This document shows positions 1 to 8,507 of a stretch of 64,000 nt of DNA, piece by piece. Below the pieces are notes generated by a model, which worked only from the letters and a program-made list of their open reading frames with translations, searched no databases and had not been told where the DNA came from. The translations under genes were made by a program, and so were the position numbers. The stretch comes from Candidatus Binatia bacterium (lineage in GTDB: Bacteria > Desulfobacterota > Binatia > HRBIN30): assembly GCA_937925685.1 (NCBI GenBank), contig CALAMI010000011.1, positions 301,383-365,382 on the forward strand, written 5' to 3'. The first letter of the stretch is position 1, and each line of letters opens with the position of its first letter.

Positions 1-781
1 GCCGGAAGCCGGCTCTGACGTCGAGGATGCAGTCGGAGGCCAAACGGCCCGCCTAGGAACGACGGCTCGACGGGTGTCGGGAGGCTACGTGCTCCATGGC
101 CGAAAATGTTTCATTTCCGGGGGCAACCTCGCCAGGATAACAACTGTGTTTGCAGCCTTGGAGCCTGAGAAAAGCCTTCGGTCGTGGACCTGCTTTGCCG
201 TACCCATGAATGCCCCGGGTGTGGAGATTGTCCGCGTCGAGGACAAAATGGGGCAGCGAGTCAGCCCCGCGGCGGAACTGTATTTCAACGAGGTCTTCGT
301 GCCAGAAAGCCACCGCGTCGGTCCCGAGCGAGGGGGTTGGCGGCTCAATCGGGCGACACTGGATCTTTCCCGACCATTCGTTGGTGGGCTTGCCCTTGGC
401 GCGGCTCGAACCGTGTTGCAGGATGGTATGGCGTGGGCGGCGCGCAACGGCTTGCGGCACGACCGCTTCTGGCAGCACGAACTCGCGCAGTTGCTCGGCT
501 CCTACGCCGCAGCGCACGCCCTGGTCGTCAGAGCGACCCAAGTCGTGCCGCCTTTGGGGGAACTCTCGGCCATGGCCAAGTTCGTGGCCACCGACACAGC
601 GATGAGGATTGCATCATCCGTCATGGACTGGATGGGTCCCGAAGCCACTCTCCATGGCTCGCGTGTGGAACGGCTTTACCGTGACATCCGCTTGACGCAA
701 ATTTACGAAGGTACGAACGAGATCAACCGGTTGGCCGTGTTTGAGCATGGTCCACCGCGATCGTGGCTCGACTCGGTCTGA
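1..781 (+). CDS. Acyl-CoA dehydrogenase, C-terminal part (cut by left edge)
   Basis: FAD-dependent alpha,beta-oxidation of an acyl-CoA thioester. The reading frame is open from base 2 to the stop at 779-781, with no stop upstream of the GTG at 74, so the gene begins outside the window. The first visible residues PEAGSDV are the end of the conserved T-E-P-E-A-G-S-D active-site loop. They are followed by the VLHGRKCFISGG strand, and near the C-terminus by IYEGTNEINR, which carries the catalytic glutamate in the position used by medium/short-chain type enzymes. The substrate cannot be told. An acetoacetate-decarboxylase-like gene follows after 27 bp, suggesting co-transcription. Only the start is missing; the visible part is intact. 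Confidence 0.9.
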   Translation, partial: PEAGSDVEDAVGGQTARLGTTARRVSGGYVLHGRKCFISGGNLARITTVFAALEPEKSLRSWTCFAVPMNAPGVEIVRVEDKMGQRVSPAAELYFNEVFVPESHRVGPERGGWRLNRATLDLSRPFVGGLALGAARTVLQDGMAWAARNGLRHDRFWQHELAQLLGSYAAAHALVVRATQVVPPLGELSAMAKFVATDTAMRIASSVMDWMGPEATLHGSRVERLYRDIRLTQIYEGTNEINRLAVFEHGPPRSWLDSV

Positions 782-808
782 GTTGGCTTCGAAGAAGGAG
801 GTTTTGCC

Positions 809-1633
809 ATGGGCCTAAGATTTCTTTCAGTGGCGCAAGGCGTGGTGCCCATCAGCACTGGGCCGATTGAGGTCCCGATCCTGTACCGAAAAGCACGGTC
901 TGTTTTGGCTGTGTTCGCCGTTGAGAGGGGCGTTCTCGACCCCTTGCTTAAGCCGGTCGAGCTCGTACCTGTGCCCGTCCTAGGAGGGCGAGCGGCAGTC
1001 ATTGTTGCGTTTTTCGACTACCAGGACACCTCCATTGGTCCATATCACGAAGCCGCGACGGCCAGCGTCGTGGTTCCTCGAGGGGTAGCAGCACCTCAAC
1101 ATCCCATCCTCGACTTTCTGCTCCCGTCACGCTGGCGGCGACTGGGGCTATACATTTTCGACCTGCCGGTGACAACCGCCGTGGCCAACGCCGCAGGCAG
1201 AGAACTGTGGGGATTGCCGAAATTCGTGACCGACATTCCCTTTAGATGGGAAGGAGACCGCTTCGAAGCCGCAGTGTGCGAACCAGGCAGCGCGGAGCGA
1301 ATTTGCTCCCTTGTCGGCTATGCAGCCGGTGGAAACCTTGTGCCGCTGCGCTCGCTTTCGTTGTTTAGTTGGCTGGGCTCACAGCCATTGCGGACGGAAG
1401 TGGACTTACGCGGTGTGGCGCACGTCGTTCGCGCTCCAGCGGTTCATCTGCACATCGGATCTCGTCTGCACCCAATGGCGCAAAGGCTAGCGAGTTTGGG
1501 GTTGGATGGGGCGATGCCGGCGCTGGTACAAACTGCGCAATCCTTTCAAGCGCGGCTCAACCTCGGCCGACGTGTGGCGGTGGCGAGAACCGCGGAGGAA
1601 GTAAAAGAGTCCTCGGCAAGTCAGGCCGCGTAA
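809..1633 (+). CDS. Acetoacetate decarboxylase-like protein
   Basis: Member of the acetoacetate decarboxylase (ADC) superfamily, 274 residues, close to the usual 245-280. It shows the GPYHEA segment (about 78-82) and GRELWGLPKF (about 130-139). In true ADC the lysine of the corresponding G-x-P-K motif forms the Schiff base with the beta-keto acid, so K138 is the likely equivalent. Many ADC-like proteins in this superfamily have other, uncharacterised reactions, so the substrate is open. The start is well supported by an AGGAGG ribosome site a few bases upstream of ATG 809. It lies 27 bp after an acyl-CoA dehydrogenase gene, consistent with a role in acyl or keto-acid degradation. Confidence 0.75.
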   Translation: MGLRFLSVAQGVVPISTGPIEVPILYRKARSVLAVFAVERGVLDPLLKPVELVPVPVLGGRAAVIVAFFDYQDTSIGPYHEAATASVVVPRGVAAPQHPILDFLLPSRWRRLGLYIFDLPVTTAVANAAGRELWGLPKFVTDIPFRWEGDRFEAAVCEPGSAERICSLVGYAAGGNLVPLRSLSLFSWLGSQPLRTEVDLRGVAHVVRAPAVHLHIGSRLHPMAQRLASLGLDGAMPALVQTAQSFQARLNLGRRVAVARTAEEVKESSASQAA

Positions 1634-1749
1634 CTCGCTATCCTCGACAACGCACGAAGAAGCAGCCTCTCTCCCGTTTGCAGCGCTAGCTTTCGCAAAA
1701 GAAAAGCGATAGCAGCCTGGCGGAGCTAGCCCGTGCGCGCGGGCACGGT

Positions 1750-2850
1750 GTGCTGGCGAACGGGAGTGCCGTGAACAAGGGGAAGAGAGCGAGATTTGGA
1801 GGGACCGAAATCTTCCGCGTAACCGCGGCAATCGTTTTCGTTGCGGTTGTGGCCGTGGGATATCGGATTGTAACGCGCGCGGGAGTCTTTACCCGAATTC
1901 AGCCGCACTTTGCGGGGAGCTGCCGGGTGGTGGAGGGTGTGGTGGGGGCGGAGGATGTGACCATTGATCGTTTGTCCATGGTCGCCTTTCTTTCCGCCCA
2001 AGATCGCCGAGCGCTGCGAGGGTCAACCGGGCCACGCGGTGAGATTTACAGCTTCGATCTGCAAGACCCCAATGCCGTTCCTCGCCCGCTCACCACTGGA
2101 GTTCCCGCTGACTTTCATCCGCACGGTATTTCCCTTTGGGTCAGCGATTCGGGTCAACGTCGCCTGTTCGTCATCAACCACCGATCGGATGGCAGTCATT
2201 CGGTGGAGATTTTCCAGTGGATAGAGCCAACTCTACGGCATCTACAGACAGTGCGGTATCCGGAGCTGGTATCGCCCAACGATCTCGTAGCGATTGACGA
2301 AGCACGGTTTTACGCAACCAACGATCGTGGGGTCGCCAAGCCTGGCTGGTGGCAGACCCTCGAGGTGTACCTTGCCCTGCCTTGGTCTACGGTGACCTAT
2401 TTTGACGGACAACAGGGAAAGATGGCGATGACGGGCCTTGCGATGGCCAACGGCATCGCACGCAGTGCTCGTGGAGACACGATCTTTGTCGCTGAATGCC
2501 TAGGCCGCAAGATTCGCGTGGTAAAGGCGGACGTTCGATCCGGTGCACTGACGGAGCAAAAGGTGATTCCACTCCCGGCATGTCCGGACAACATCGAGGT
2601 GGATGAGCACGGACAATTGTGGGTGGCGAGCCACCCGAGGCTGTTCGCGTTGTTAGCGCACAGCCAAGATGCGGCGAAGCGGGCTCCGTCGCAGGTTTTC
2701 CGGATCAACCCGGAGTCGGGGAAGGTGGAAGAGGTGTACCTGTCCGACGGTACTCCACTATCCGGGGCGAGCACCGCCGCGGTTGCGGGTCGCACGATGG
2801 TCCTCGGGGCGATTTTCGAGCCGTTCGTGTTAGTGTGCTCGCTCCCGTAG
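1750..2850 (+). CDS. Membrane-anchored paraoxonase/arylesterase-like six-bladed propeller
   Basis: Resembles serum paraoxonase (PON) calcium-dependent lactonases/arylesterases. Visible landmarks in order: an N-terminal hydrophobic anchor (about 22-42), HPHGISLW (123-130) with the histidine equivalent to PON1 His115, VINH (His144, like His134), SPNDLV with the calcium-binding Asn-Asp pair, YATND, AMANGI, FVAECLGRKI, and PDNIEVDE with the second Asp-Asn calcium pair. The C-terminal SGASTAAV and FEPFVLVCSL also follow PON. At 366 residues it is full length. The natural activity of the family is lactone hydrolysis; here the enzyme would face the periplasm. The start is GTG 1750 or GTG 1771; neither has a strong ribosome site. 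It is convergent with the alkaline phosphatase gene, 17 bp apart. Confidence 0.82.
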   Translation: MLANGSAVNKGKRARFGGTEIFRVTAAIVFVAVVAVGYRIVTRAGVFTRIQPHFAGSCRVVEGVVGAEDVTIDRLSMVAFLSAQDRRALRGSTGPRGEIYSFDLQDPNAVPRPLTTGVPADFHPHGISLWVSDSGQRRLFVINHRSDGSHSVEIFQWIEPTLRHLQTVRYPELVSPNDLVAIDEARFYATNDRGVAKPGWWQTLEVYLALPWSTVTYFDGQQGKMAMTGLAMANGIARSARGDTIFVAECLGRKIRVVKADVRSGALTEQKVIPLPACPDNIEVDEHGQLWVASHPRLFALLAHSQDAAKRAPSQVFRINPESGKVEEVYLSDGTPLSGASTAAVAGRTMVLGAIFEPFVLVCSLP

Positions 2851-2867
2851 CTCGCCAGTCGTTCGGC

Positions 2868-4211
2868 TCACGAGTGCAGACCTAGGGCGTGAGCCAGGAT
2901 CGCGAACAGTTCGGTCTGATCGTGCCGACCAGAGAGTCGTTCGCTATGGGGGCCAAAGGCAAATACGGAAACATCGCTTCCTGTATGAGTTTGCGGGCTA
3001 CTCAGCACGTTCGTTGCATACCCGATGGTCAGCAACGCCCCTTCGTTGGTGACCAGGGTGGCGAGCAGCCCCGGAAAATGCGCACCGGCAAGAGGGTGCG
3101 GTATCACTTGGGTGGCGTGCGCGTGGTCAGCGGTAACCACAAGTAAGGTGTTACCCTGTTCTTGTGCATATCTCCAGGCAAGGTCCACGGCACGGTCGAA
3201 CTCCGCGGTTTCTCCGATTTGTGCGCAAGGCTCGGCGGCGTGGGCACTCTTGTCGATATTGGCGCCCTCGACTTGCAAGAAAAACGGCCGGCCGCGTTGG
3301 CGTGCGACGCGGTCCAGGACTTCCAAGGCTTTCCCAGTCATGTCCTCGAGCGTGGGTTGTTCGGGCGGTCGCCCCACGGAATCGCAACGTTGCGGACCGC
3401 TCCCCGGGTAAGGCCTTGCTGGCACGCCCTTCCAAAGCCGATCGAAATCGCCAGCAGCAAAGAGACCGAGAATTGGGGGTATGAGCGGCTTCTCAAGCTC
3501 ACCTCCGTGGGTGAGAAGGGTGAAACCACTTTGTCGAGCAGTTTGCAAAAGGGTCGATCGATCATCGTGACCATCGAGGCGCTGCTCGAAGCGCGTGCGA
3601 CCACCTCCGAGCACGATTTCGAAGCGTTGATCGAGAATTTGCTCAGCAATGGAACCAAGCCCGCCCCGCTCACGGCGGAAGTCGGGACACAAAGCCATAT
3701 CAGCCGGGCCTTGACACGTGCGCGCATTGATGTGGGCCGCGAGCGCAGCTGGCGTGGCGTCGGTCACTGCTGCCGTCGTAACTATACCTACCGGGATTCC
3801 GGCGGCGCGGCTTTGTTCCGCCAAAGTGGGTAAGGGTTGGCCAGTTTGCGGGGCGGTCGACACGCGGCCTACGCTCGTTTTCTTTCCGGTGGCCCAGGCA
3901 GTGGCACTTGCCGCTGAGTCCACAACGTAATCGGGCAAATGAGGGGCATTCTCCACTACCGCGTAAGTGGTCATTCGTCCAAGAACGGGAAGCCGCTCCA
4001 TGACGAGGCGGCCAGCTCCGCCGACGAGATAGTTCCTAGCTGCGGTGATCTCTGCGTCGCCCAAGCCATCGCCGATGAGAAGGATCACATTGGTCCGTGG
4101 GGGAGCTGGCCGTGTCCTCGGCCAGAAAGCGTGGCAGCCGAGTAAAGCTGCTCCCGTCGTTAGTAAGAGAAGCAGAAGCGAACATGCGAGCTGGCGCTGG
4201 TAGGGTCTCAT
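2868..4211 (-). CDS. phoA: Alkaline phosphatase, PhoA family lipoprotein
   Basis: Periplasmic phosphomonoesterase with two Zn and one Mg. The N-terminus is a lipoprotein signal with lipobox LLGC (Cys26), so it is probably membrane-tethered rather than soluble as in E. coli. LLIGDGLGD (about 44-52) supplies the first metal aspartate. VDSAASATAWATGKKT contains the catalytic serine (Ser99 in D-S-A). VEGANIDKSAHA and VVTADHAHATQ hold further metal ligands, and THTGSDV the C-terminal zinc histidine. All key residues are present; 447 residues is the normal length. Its ATG overlaps the stop of the upstream BamE-like lipoprotein gene (ATGA, 4208-4211), indicating translational coupling. Confidence 0.9.
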   Translation of the reverse strand: MRPYQRQLACSLLLLLLTTGAALLGCHAFWPRTRPAPPRTNVILLIGDGLGDAEITAARNYLVGGAGRLVMERLPVLGRMTTYAVVENAPHLPDYVVDSAASATAWATGKKTSVGRVSTAPQTGQPLPTLAEQSRAAGIPVGIVTTAAVTDATPAALAAHINARTCQGPADMALCPDFRRERGGLGSIAEQILDQRFEIVLGGGRTRFEQRLDGHDDRSTLLQTARQSGFTLLTHGGELEKPLIPPILGLFAAGDFDRLWKGVPARPYPGSGPQRCDSVGRPPEQPTLEDMTGKALEVLDRVARQRGRPFFLQVEGANIDKSAHAAEPCAQIGETAEFDRAVDLAWRYAQEQGNTLLVVTADHAHATQVIPHPLAGAHFPGLLATLVTNEGALLTIGYATNVLSSPQTHTGSDVSVFAFGPHSERLSGRHDQTELFAILAHALGLHS

Positions 4212-4600
4212 AGCGGCGGCAGCTCCTGGGTATGGTGTGCCCAGGCAATGTCACGGACGACACCTTGAAAATCGAAGATGACCAGCAGCCGGTCGCGGGT
4301 TTCGAAGCGCCGCGTAAGCGTAAACCAGTTGGTGCCTGTGATGGGGTCACGGAGGCGAAACGACGAGTAGTTGAGCCGGTTGTAGCTGTAAACGAAGGCG
4401 TCGCCGTTGGTCTGGTGGAAAATATGCGTGGGGGGGCCGAATTCACGGAGCACGTCGGTTCTGGTGGACTCTCCCGGAACGATACGGGTGACGTCGCCCC
4501 GCAAGGGCGAGTCTTGATACGTTCGAGCAATCGTGCAGCCACTTGCCAGCAGCCAAGCACCGCAAACGGCGGCAACAGCGGCAGCTTGAGTCGACCCCAT
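4208..4600 (-). CDS. BamE/SmpA-like small lipoprotein, copy A
   Basis: A 130-residue protein with a signal peptide ending in a lipobox (LLASGC, about 17-22), then a small SmpA/OmlA-like fold: TYQDSPLRGDVTRIVPGESTR, the G-x-[ST]-[RK]-x-[DE]-V-L-x-x-F-G-P-P helix-turn, and a terminal beta segment LLVIFDFQGVV. The G...LxxFGPP pattern is typical of BamE-type domains, which dock at the outer membrane; the precise role here is unknown. It is paralogous to the next gene upstream (4609-5085): both share Y-x-D-x-P-L and E-x-FGPP. Its stop overlaps the start codon of the alkaline phosphatase gene. Confidence 0.7.
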   Translation of the reverse strand: MGSTQAAAVAAVCGAWLLASGCTIARTYQDSPLRGDVTRIVPGESTRTDVLREFGPPTHIFHQTNGDAFVYSYNRLNYSSFRLRDPITGTNWFTLTRRFETRDRLLVIFDFQGVVRDIAWAHHTQELPPL

Positions 4601-4608
4601 AGGTGCTC

Positions 4609-5085
4609 TTAACGGGAAGCTCGAGATAGGAAACCAAACCGGGGAAGCTCGGCCGTGCCTTTCCGGAATGCGAAATCTTCAACGCGATCGTCGCCGTCGA
4701 AGAAAATCACCAGGGAATCGTTCTTTTGGTCGAACTCGGCGTAGTTGAAAAGCAACAGCACGAGAGCCATCGCGTTCGCTCGGGAGTAGGTGTACCGAAA
4801 CCAGCGGGCAGTGACGATCCGTTCGGCCGGGGGCTTTTCCCCGCGCCGGGTCAAAAATGGTTCGAACGGTAGGCCAATCGCAGTGAGTTCCCGGGCATCG
4901 ATTTCTTGCGGAGGACCGAACATTTCCAACACTTGGGCCTTGGTGGTGACCCCTCGCTCCAGGCGGGCGATTTTGGTTTCGTCCAAGGGATGATCGCGGT
5001 ACACCCGCCCCATGACACAACCGCTGGCGCCGCCCGCGGTCAGGGCGAGTCCTGCGGCTAACAAGCCCAACCGATTCCTACCCAT
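4609..5085 (-). CDS. BamE/SmpA-like small lipoprotein, copy B
   Basis: A 158-residue paralogue of the gene just downstream (8 bp away). It has a signal peptide with Gly-Cys lipobox (GGASGC, about 18-23), then YRDHPLDETKIARLERGVTTKA and a VLEMFGPPQEI motif as in SmpA/OmlA/BamE-type domains. A middle insertion (about 65-105) relative to copy A contains a hydrophobic stretch, ALVLLLFNY, followed by the final strand SLVIFFDGDDRVEDFAF. With copy A and the lipoprotein phosphatase it makes a three-lipoprotein transcription unit. Function is unproven beyond outer-membrane lipoprotein by homology. Confidence 0.68.
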   Translation of the reverse strand: MGRNRLGLLAAGLALTAGGASGCVMGRVYRDHPLDETKIARLERGVTTKAQVLEMFGPPQEIDARELTAIGLPFEPFLTRRGEKPPAERIVTARWFRYTYSRANAMALVLLLFNYAEFDQKNDSLVIFFDGDDRVEDFAFRKGTAELPRFGFLSRASR

Positions 5086-5131
5086 CGCTGGTCCTCCGCG
5101 TCACTGTCAGGAATACCTGAAGCTGAGCTCG

Positions 5132-5875
5132 TTACAATACGTAGCCTCGCGGCCCTGCCGCCACCAAAATCGGTTCATGGTAGTGAAGCGCTTGGGCGGC
5201 GTCGATTTCGATGCGTTGGAGCGTGACCTCGAAGCGGTTGAGAGGGCAGTGCACTAACACGGCGAGCAGTGCAGCCGCTTCGTGCCGGACAAGAGCAGGC
5301 TGGTAACGCTCTACGGGATGGACAAGCTGCCAATCCGGCCCCGAGATGAGCTGGGATAGCTCTTCGTGACTTGCGAGCACGTGGGAATAAGCCCAGCGGG
5401 CACTGGCCCAAAGTTCCTGCATGACCAACCAGTAATCGAAGTACCCTTGGGCGGTACGTGGGAAGGAAAAGTGGCTGTACAAGAATTGGACGTCTTGATT
5501 GGGGGTTCCTCGCTCGAGTGTCCCCATGCTATCCGGGGGCGGGTGCCAGGCAAGCAGGCGCTGAACTGTTTCGAGGGGCGTGCCCGTGCGGGTGACAAAC
5601 GGTCGCACACGGAGATCAGCTCCCTGTGGGCCAAAATAACAATACCGCACACAGTACCCGGCGTTGATCTGAACGCTGGGGAACGCTTTGAGCAGTTCCT
5701 CGGCGTTGGTTTCGAACCAGGTCTGCCAGTAATGGGCATCGAAGCGAGACGGTGCAGGTCCGACCCGAGCGCTGGTGCGCTCGCGCACCTGGTGAATGCG
5801 CTCGCGACACGCTTGCACGTGGGTCGCCGAAATAAACTCGACTGCAGGGTCCGAGGAAGCGGAGCTTTCGTTCAT
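5132..5875 (-). CDS. Hypothetical protein, 247 residues
   Basis: Not recognised. A soluble protein without signal peptide or membrane segment, rich in aromatic residues (Trp, Tyr, His), with an N-terminal helical part (about 15-60), a central segment GYCVRYCYFGPQGADLRVRPF and a C-terminal helical part. Its codon pattern and continuous frame look real, and there is no better frame on the other strand. It lies 46 bp upstream of the BamE-like lipoprotein pair on the same strand and may be the first gene of that unit, although it is cytoplasmic by sequence. Confidence 0.6.
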   Translation of the reverse strand: MNESSASSDPAVEFISATHVQACRERIHQVRERTSARVGPAPSRFDAHYWQTWFETNAEELLKAFPSVQINAGYCVRYCYFGPQGADLRVRPFVTRTGTPLETVQRLLAWHPPPDSMGTLERGTPNQDVQFLYSHFSFPRTAQGYFDYWLVMQELWASARWAYSHVLASHEELSQLISGPDWQLVHPVERYQPALVRHEAAALLAVLVHCPLNRFEVTLQRIEIDAAQALHYHEPILVAAGPRGYVL

Positions 5876-6144
5876 TGCGTGGGCAGTAGCTTACCATTGG
5901 ACTTCCGGAAAGCGAGAGCTGCTTGGGAACGGTTGGACCTGTCACCCCCGCGCGGTTCGGTCTGTGGCGGGCGCGCGAGCCTCGAATAGAGGGACTGGAC
6001 TCTACATCCGGGGTCATACCGTGGGGCCTGAAGGTTACGGCAATCCAGTCATCACGTTAGTGGGCGTTCGGATGACGATGCGCGACTGTAGATTTCCTCA
6101 AGAATAAACGCACCCTCAGGGGGAAGGCGAACTACGACCCTGAA

Positions 6145-6552
6145 TTAACGGGATCGCGAACTCTTCTCGGTTGGCGGCGGAAGGGTAACGATCACTGACT
6201 CGGGGTCTAATGTCCAAAAGCCCGGGGCCAACACACCGATCCAAGGAACGAGCAGTACAAAGCCACCGACGAGGTCAAGCATGCCCATCGTGGAGACTCG
6301 ACGGTCGATTGTGGCAGAAGCCGCACGTTCATCGACTTGTGCCACGACCGTGTGAGAACGCTTTCTCGGCAAGTTGACCACGGCCGTGCCCCGGCCCACG
6401 GGCCTTACGTCCACGCTAATTTCTGCAGCGGGATCGGAGGCGAGGATGGTAATTGTTTGAGTCGCTGGTTCCATGAAAGAGCAGCCAGCTTGGAGGCAGA
6501 ACGCTAAGCAACTCATCGCACCGACAACCCGTTGGACCCGTTTTGTCTTCAC
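6145..6552 (-). CDS. Hypothetical lipoprotein (135 residues)
   Basis: The start is placed at GTG 6552 because an AAAGGGGG ribosome site lies 8 bases upstream; the longer frame from 6642 lacks one. The protein begins MKTKRVQRVVG, runs into a hydrophobic core and a lipobox LQAGC, then a short beta-rich domain (TITILASDPAAEISVDVRP...). A hydrophobic pair of segments near the C-terminus (MLDLVGGFVLLVPWIGVLAPGF) looks like one membrane hairpin. This layout resembles small PEGA-like surface lipoproteins, but I cannot assign a family. It stands alone between two non-coding stretches. Confidence 0.6.
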   Translation of the reverse strand: MKTKRVQRVVGAMSCLAFCLQAGCSFMEPATQTITILASDPAAEISVDVRPVGRGTAVVNLPRKRSHTVVAQVDERAASATIDRRVSTMGMLDLVGGFVLLVPWIGVLAPGFWTLDPESVIVTLPPPTEKSSRSR

Positions 6553-6959
6553 TTTGCTAACCCCCTTTCTCGAGCAAGGCTCGTCAACTCTATCTGGTGT
6601 TCGGCTGATAGTACGGCACTGCGGTGTATTCCACACTTTCACTTAGCATTTTCGATACACAAACCGTTGCGCCCACTGAGAGCGAAATACGAAGCCCCCC
6701 GCAGTAGGTGGTGCTTCTTCGGTACTGGTACAGCGCGCCACCAATAGGAGCATAGAAAACAGCCTCTGTCAAAGCCCCTCTTCCGCAGGGAGTGTGCCTT
6801 TTCTCGTTCGCTGCTTGCCGTAGTTCTGTCGTCGTAAAGCTTTGCCTTCTCCTCGTGGGGTCTACGTTCTCTCGGAGGAGAACGGGTCACTTACCTCCTG
6901 CCCAAGAAAAGGGGCGGAGCGCTTGCATTCACGGCCGCAGGTAGGTAGAGGAGCTGGCA
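6553..6959. other. Non-coding stretch upstream of the riboswitch
   Basis: About 400 bases between the lipoprotein gene on - and the c-di-AMP riboswitch on +. Several open frames exist but none has a ribosome site or protein-like composition. It should contain the promoter of the riboswitch transcript; I see no convincing -35/-10 pair there. Confidence 0.5.
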
Positions 6960-6963
6960 CGAC

Positions 6964-7098
6964 ATAGGCCGAGTCCCTGGAGACAGGGAGCGGGGGAACC
7001 AAAAAATTTTGGGGTGAATCCCGAGGACGGCGGTGGGCCGAATCCGACGGTAGGGTAACTCTTTGAGCCCGAACCCGGCAGCTAACCTCGTAGGCCTT
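6964..7098 (+). promoter_or_regulatory. Cyclic di-AMP riboswitch (ydaO/yuaA class)
   Basis: The segment matches the conserved core of the ydaO-yuaA aptamer: GGGGGAACC (6992-7000), GGGGTGAATCCC (7011-7022), TAGGGTAACTC (7051-7061), and the long invariant block from CCCGAACCCGGCAGC through TAACCTCGTAGGC (7068-7095). Stems visible by eye: a closing helix AGGCC 6966-6970 with GGCCT 7093-7097; a hairpin CCCTG 6975-6979 with CAGGG 6984-6988 around GAGA; and the CCAAAA/TTTTGG hairpin around 6999-7012. This class binds c-di-AMP and usually switches genes for wall hydrolases, osmoprotectant or potassium transport off. Here the gene downstream is a LysM/M23 wall hydrolase, fitting the known pattern. 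Confidence 0.93.
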
Positions 7099-7214
7099 CA
7101 AGGAGAGGCGCCGACACCTGGCAGTGGTCTCCAGGCCTTGTCAGAGCCGGCTGCAAGCCGTTGTGCGGTGGGACGTGGCCTCTCCCGGTATGTCGTGGAA
7201 AGGAGAGGACGACC
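7099..7214 (+). promoter_or_regulatory. Riboswitch expression platform with Shine-Dalgarno decoy
   Basis: The M23 gene's ribosome site GGAGAGG (7202-7208) is six bases before ATG 7215. CCTCTCC at 7179-7185 can pair with it exactly, closing a 16-base loop. An identical GGAGAGG occurs at 7102-7108, four bases after the aptamer closing helix. With the next base it makes an 8-bp match (GGAGAGGC with GCCTCTCC 7178-7185). The two pairings are mutually exclusive, as expected for a translational switch. No U-rich terminator is seen in the leader. The direction of the switch is inference. Confidence 0.6.
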
Positions 7215-8483
7215 ATGGAACACGCGCGACGGATCGTGTGGCTTACGGCGGTGGCGGCTACTACGTGTCTCGCCGCCGTGAGCCCTGTGCTCGGGGCCAG
7301 CAAACGTGGTTCGAGCCGTGCCGCGGCAAAGCAGACCGTCAGGGTGGAACGCCACGTGGTCGCGGCCGGGGAAACCTTGACGGGCATTTTGGCGCAGCGG
7401 GGTCTCCAGGCGAGCGAAATATTGCGCTGGCACGAGGCCATGCAAGCAGCGGCGGGCGAGTTTGTGTTGAGCCCTGGTCACGTGTTGCTTCTGGAATTTC
7501 AAGGGCAGACGATAATGCGCACGAGTTATGAGGTGGATGACTGCGTACGGGTAAAGGTAGAGCGCCGAGGGCCTCGTTTGCTTGGAAAAACCGAGCCATT
7601 ACAAGCGCGGGTTCGCATGGTGGCGCGAGAGGGAGTGGTGACAAAATCGTTTTCCGGGGCGGCCCGGCAAGCCGGTATCCCTGACGCCATCGTGTCGAAA
7701 ATGGCGGACATCCTCGGCTGGGAGTTTGATTTTCGACGGGTGCGGCCGGGAGACCGTTTCCGCGTACTTTACGAAGAGCGAACGACCGTCGATGGCCGCC
7801 CGTTGTCCCCTGGCAAGTTGTTGGCGGCAGAGATCCGCAGCGGCAAGCGGGCGTATCAAGCTTTCTTTTACGACGACGGGGGCGAAGGTGTGTACGTGGA
7901 CGGAAACGGTCGCACCCTTTCCCATGGTTTTTTGCGCTTCCCGGTGGAGTTTACCCGGATTTCGTCGCATTTTGCGCGGCAGCGCTTCCACCCGGTATTG
8001 CAAGTAGGACGGCCGCACCACGGCGTTGATTTCGCCGCCCCCCAAGGTACTCCAGTGCGTGCAGCTGGTGACGGAGTTGTGGTCTCTGCTGGTTGGGAGG
8101 GTGATTACGGCAACCAAGTCGAGATTCGACACGAGAATGGCTGGTCTACGATGTACGCACACCTGAAGGGATTTGCCCCTGGGATCAAACCGGGCCGGCC
8201 TGTCCGCCAGGGTGAAGTGATTGGTTGGGTGGGACAAACCGGCTTAGCGACTGGGCCACACCTGCACTTTGCTTTGTTTCGCTATGGGCAGTATCAGGAC
8301 CCCCTTACGGCCAAAGTGGAACTGCGTCGCGAAGTGAAGGATCCAGTGCGTTTTGCGGAAGCCAAGCGAACTCTCTTGCGGCAGATTTCCGCTCTTGTGC
8401 GTCCTACGCCTCCGGTGGCGGCAACGATGGTGGCCACCCTCCCGAGTACTTTGCGACCGGCGATGGTCTCGCTGCAACCGTAA
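7215..8483 (+). CDS. LysM/M23 family peptidoglycan hydrolase
   Basis: MepM-like murein endopeptidase or regulator acting in the periplasm. The start is set at ATG 7215 (422 residues) from its GGAGAGG ribosome site and because the protein then starts with a normal signal peptide (about 1-28). A LysM-type segment (HVVAAGETLTGIL, about 48-95) is followed by an OapA-like middle domain (about 115-215) and the peptidase M23 domain (about 255-365) with HHGVD (His268...Asp272) and HLHF (His349, His351), the complete zinc set. It is expected to cut peptide cross-links in peptidoglycan. It sits directly behind the c-di-AMP riboswitch, so expression should respond to that second messenger. The gene is convergent with purB. 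Confidence 0.92.
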   Translation: MEHARRIVWLTAVAATTCLAAVSPVLGASKRGSSRAAAKQTVRVERHVVAAGETLTGILAQRGLQASEILRWHEAMQAAAGEFVLSPGHVLLLEFQGQTIMRTSYEVDDCVRVKVERRGPRLLGKTEPLQARVRMVAREGVVTKSFSGAARQAGIPDAIVSKMADILGWEFDFRRVRPGDRFRVLYEERTTVDGRPLSPGKLLAAEIRSGKRAYQAFFYDDGGEGVYVDGNGRTLSHGFLRFPVEFTRISSHFARQRFHPVLQVGRPHHGVDFAAPQGTPVRAAGDGVVVSAGWEGDYGNQVEIRHENGWSTMYAHLKGFAPGIKPGRPVRQGEVIGWVGQTGLATGPHLHFALFRYGQYQDPLTAKVELRREVKDPVRFAEAKRTLLRQISALVRPTPPVAATMVATLPSTLRPAMVSLQP

Positions 8484-8507
8484 AGCAATCGGTTTCCGCC
8501 CCGGTTT

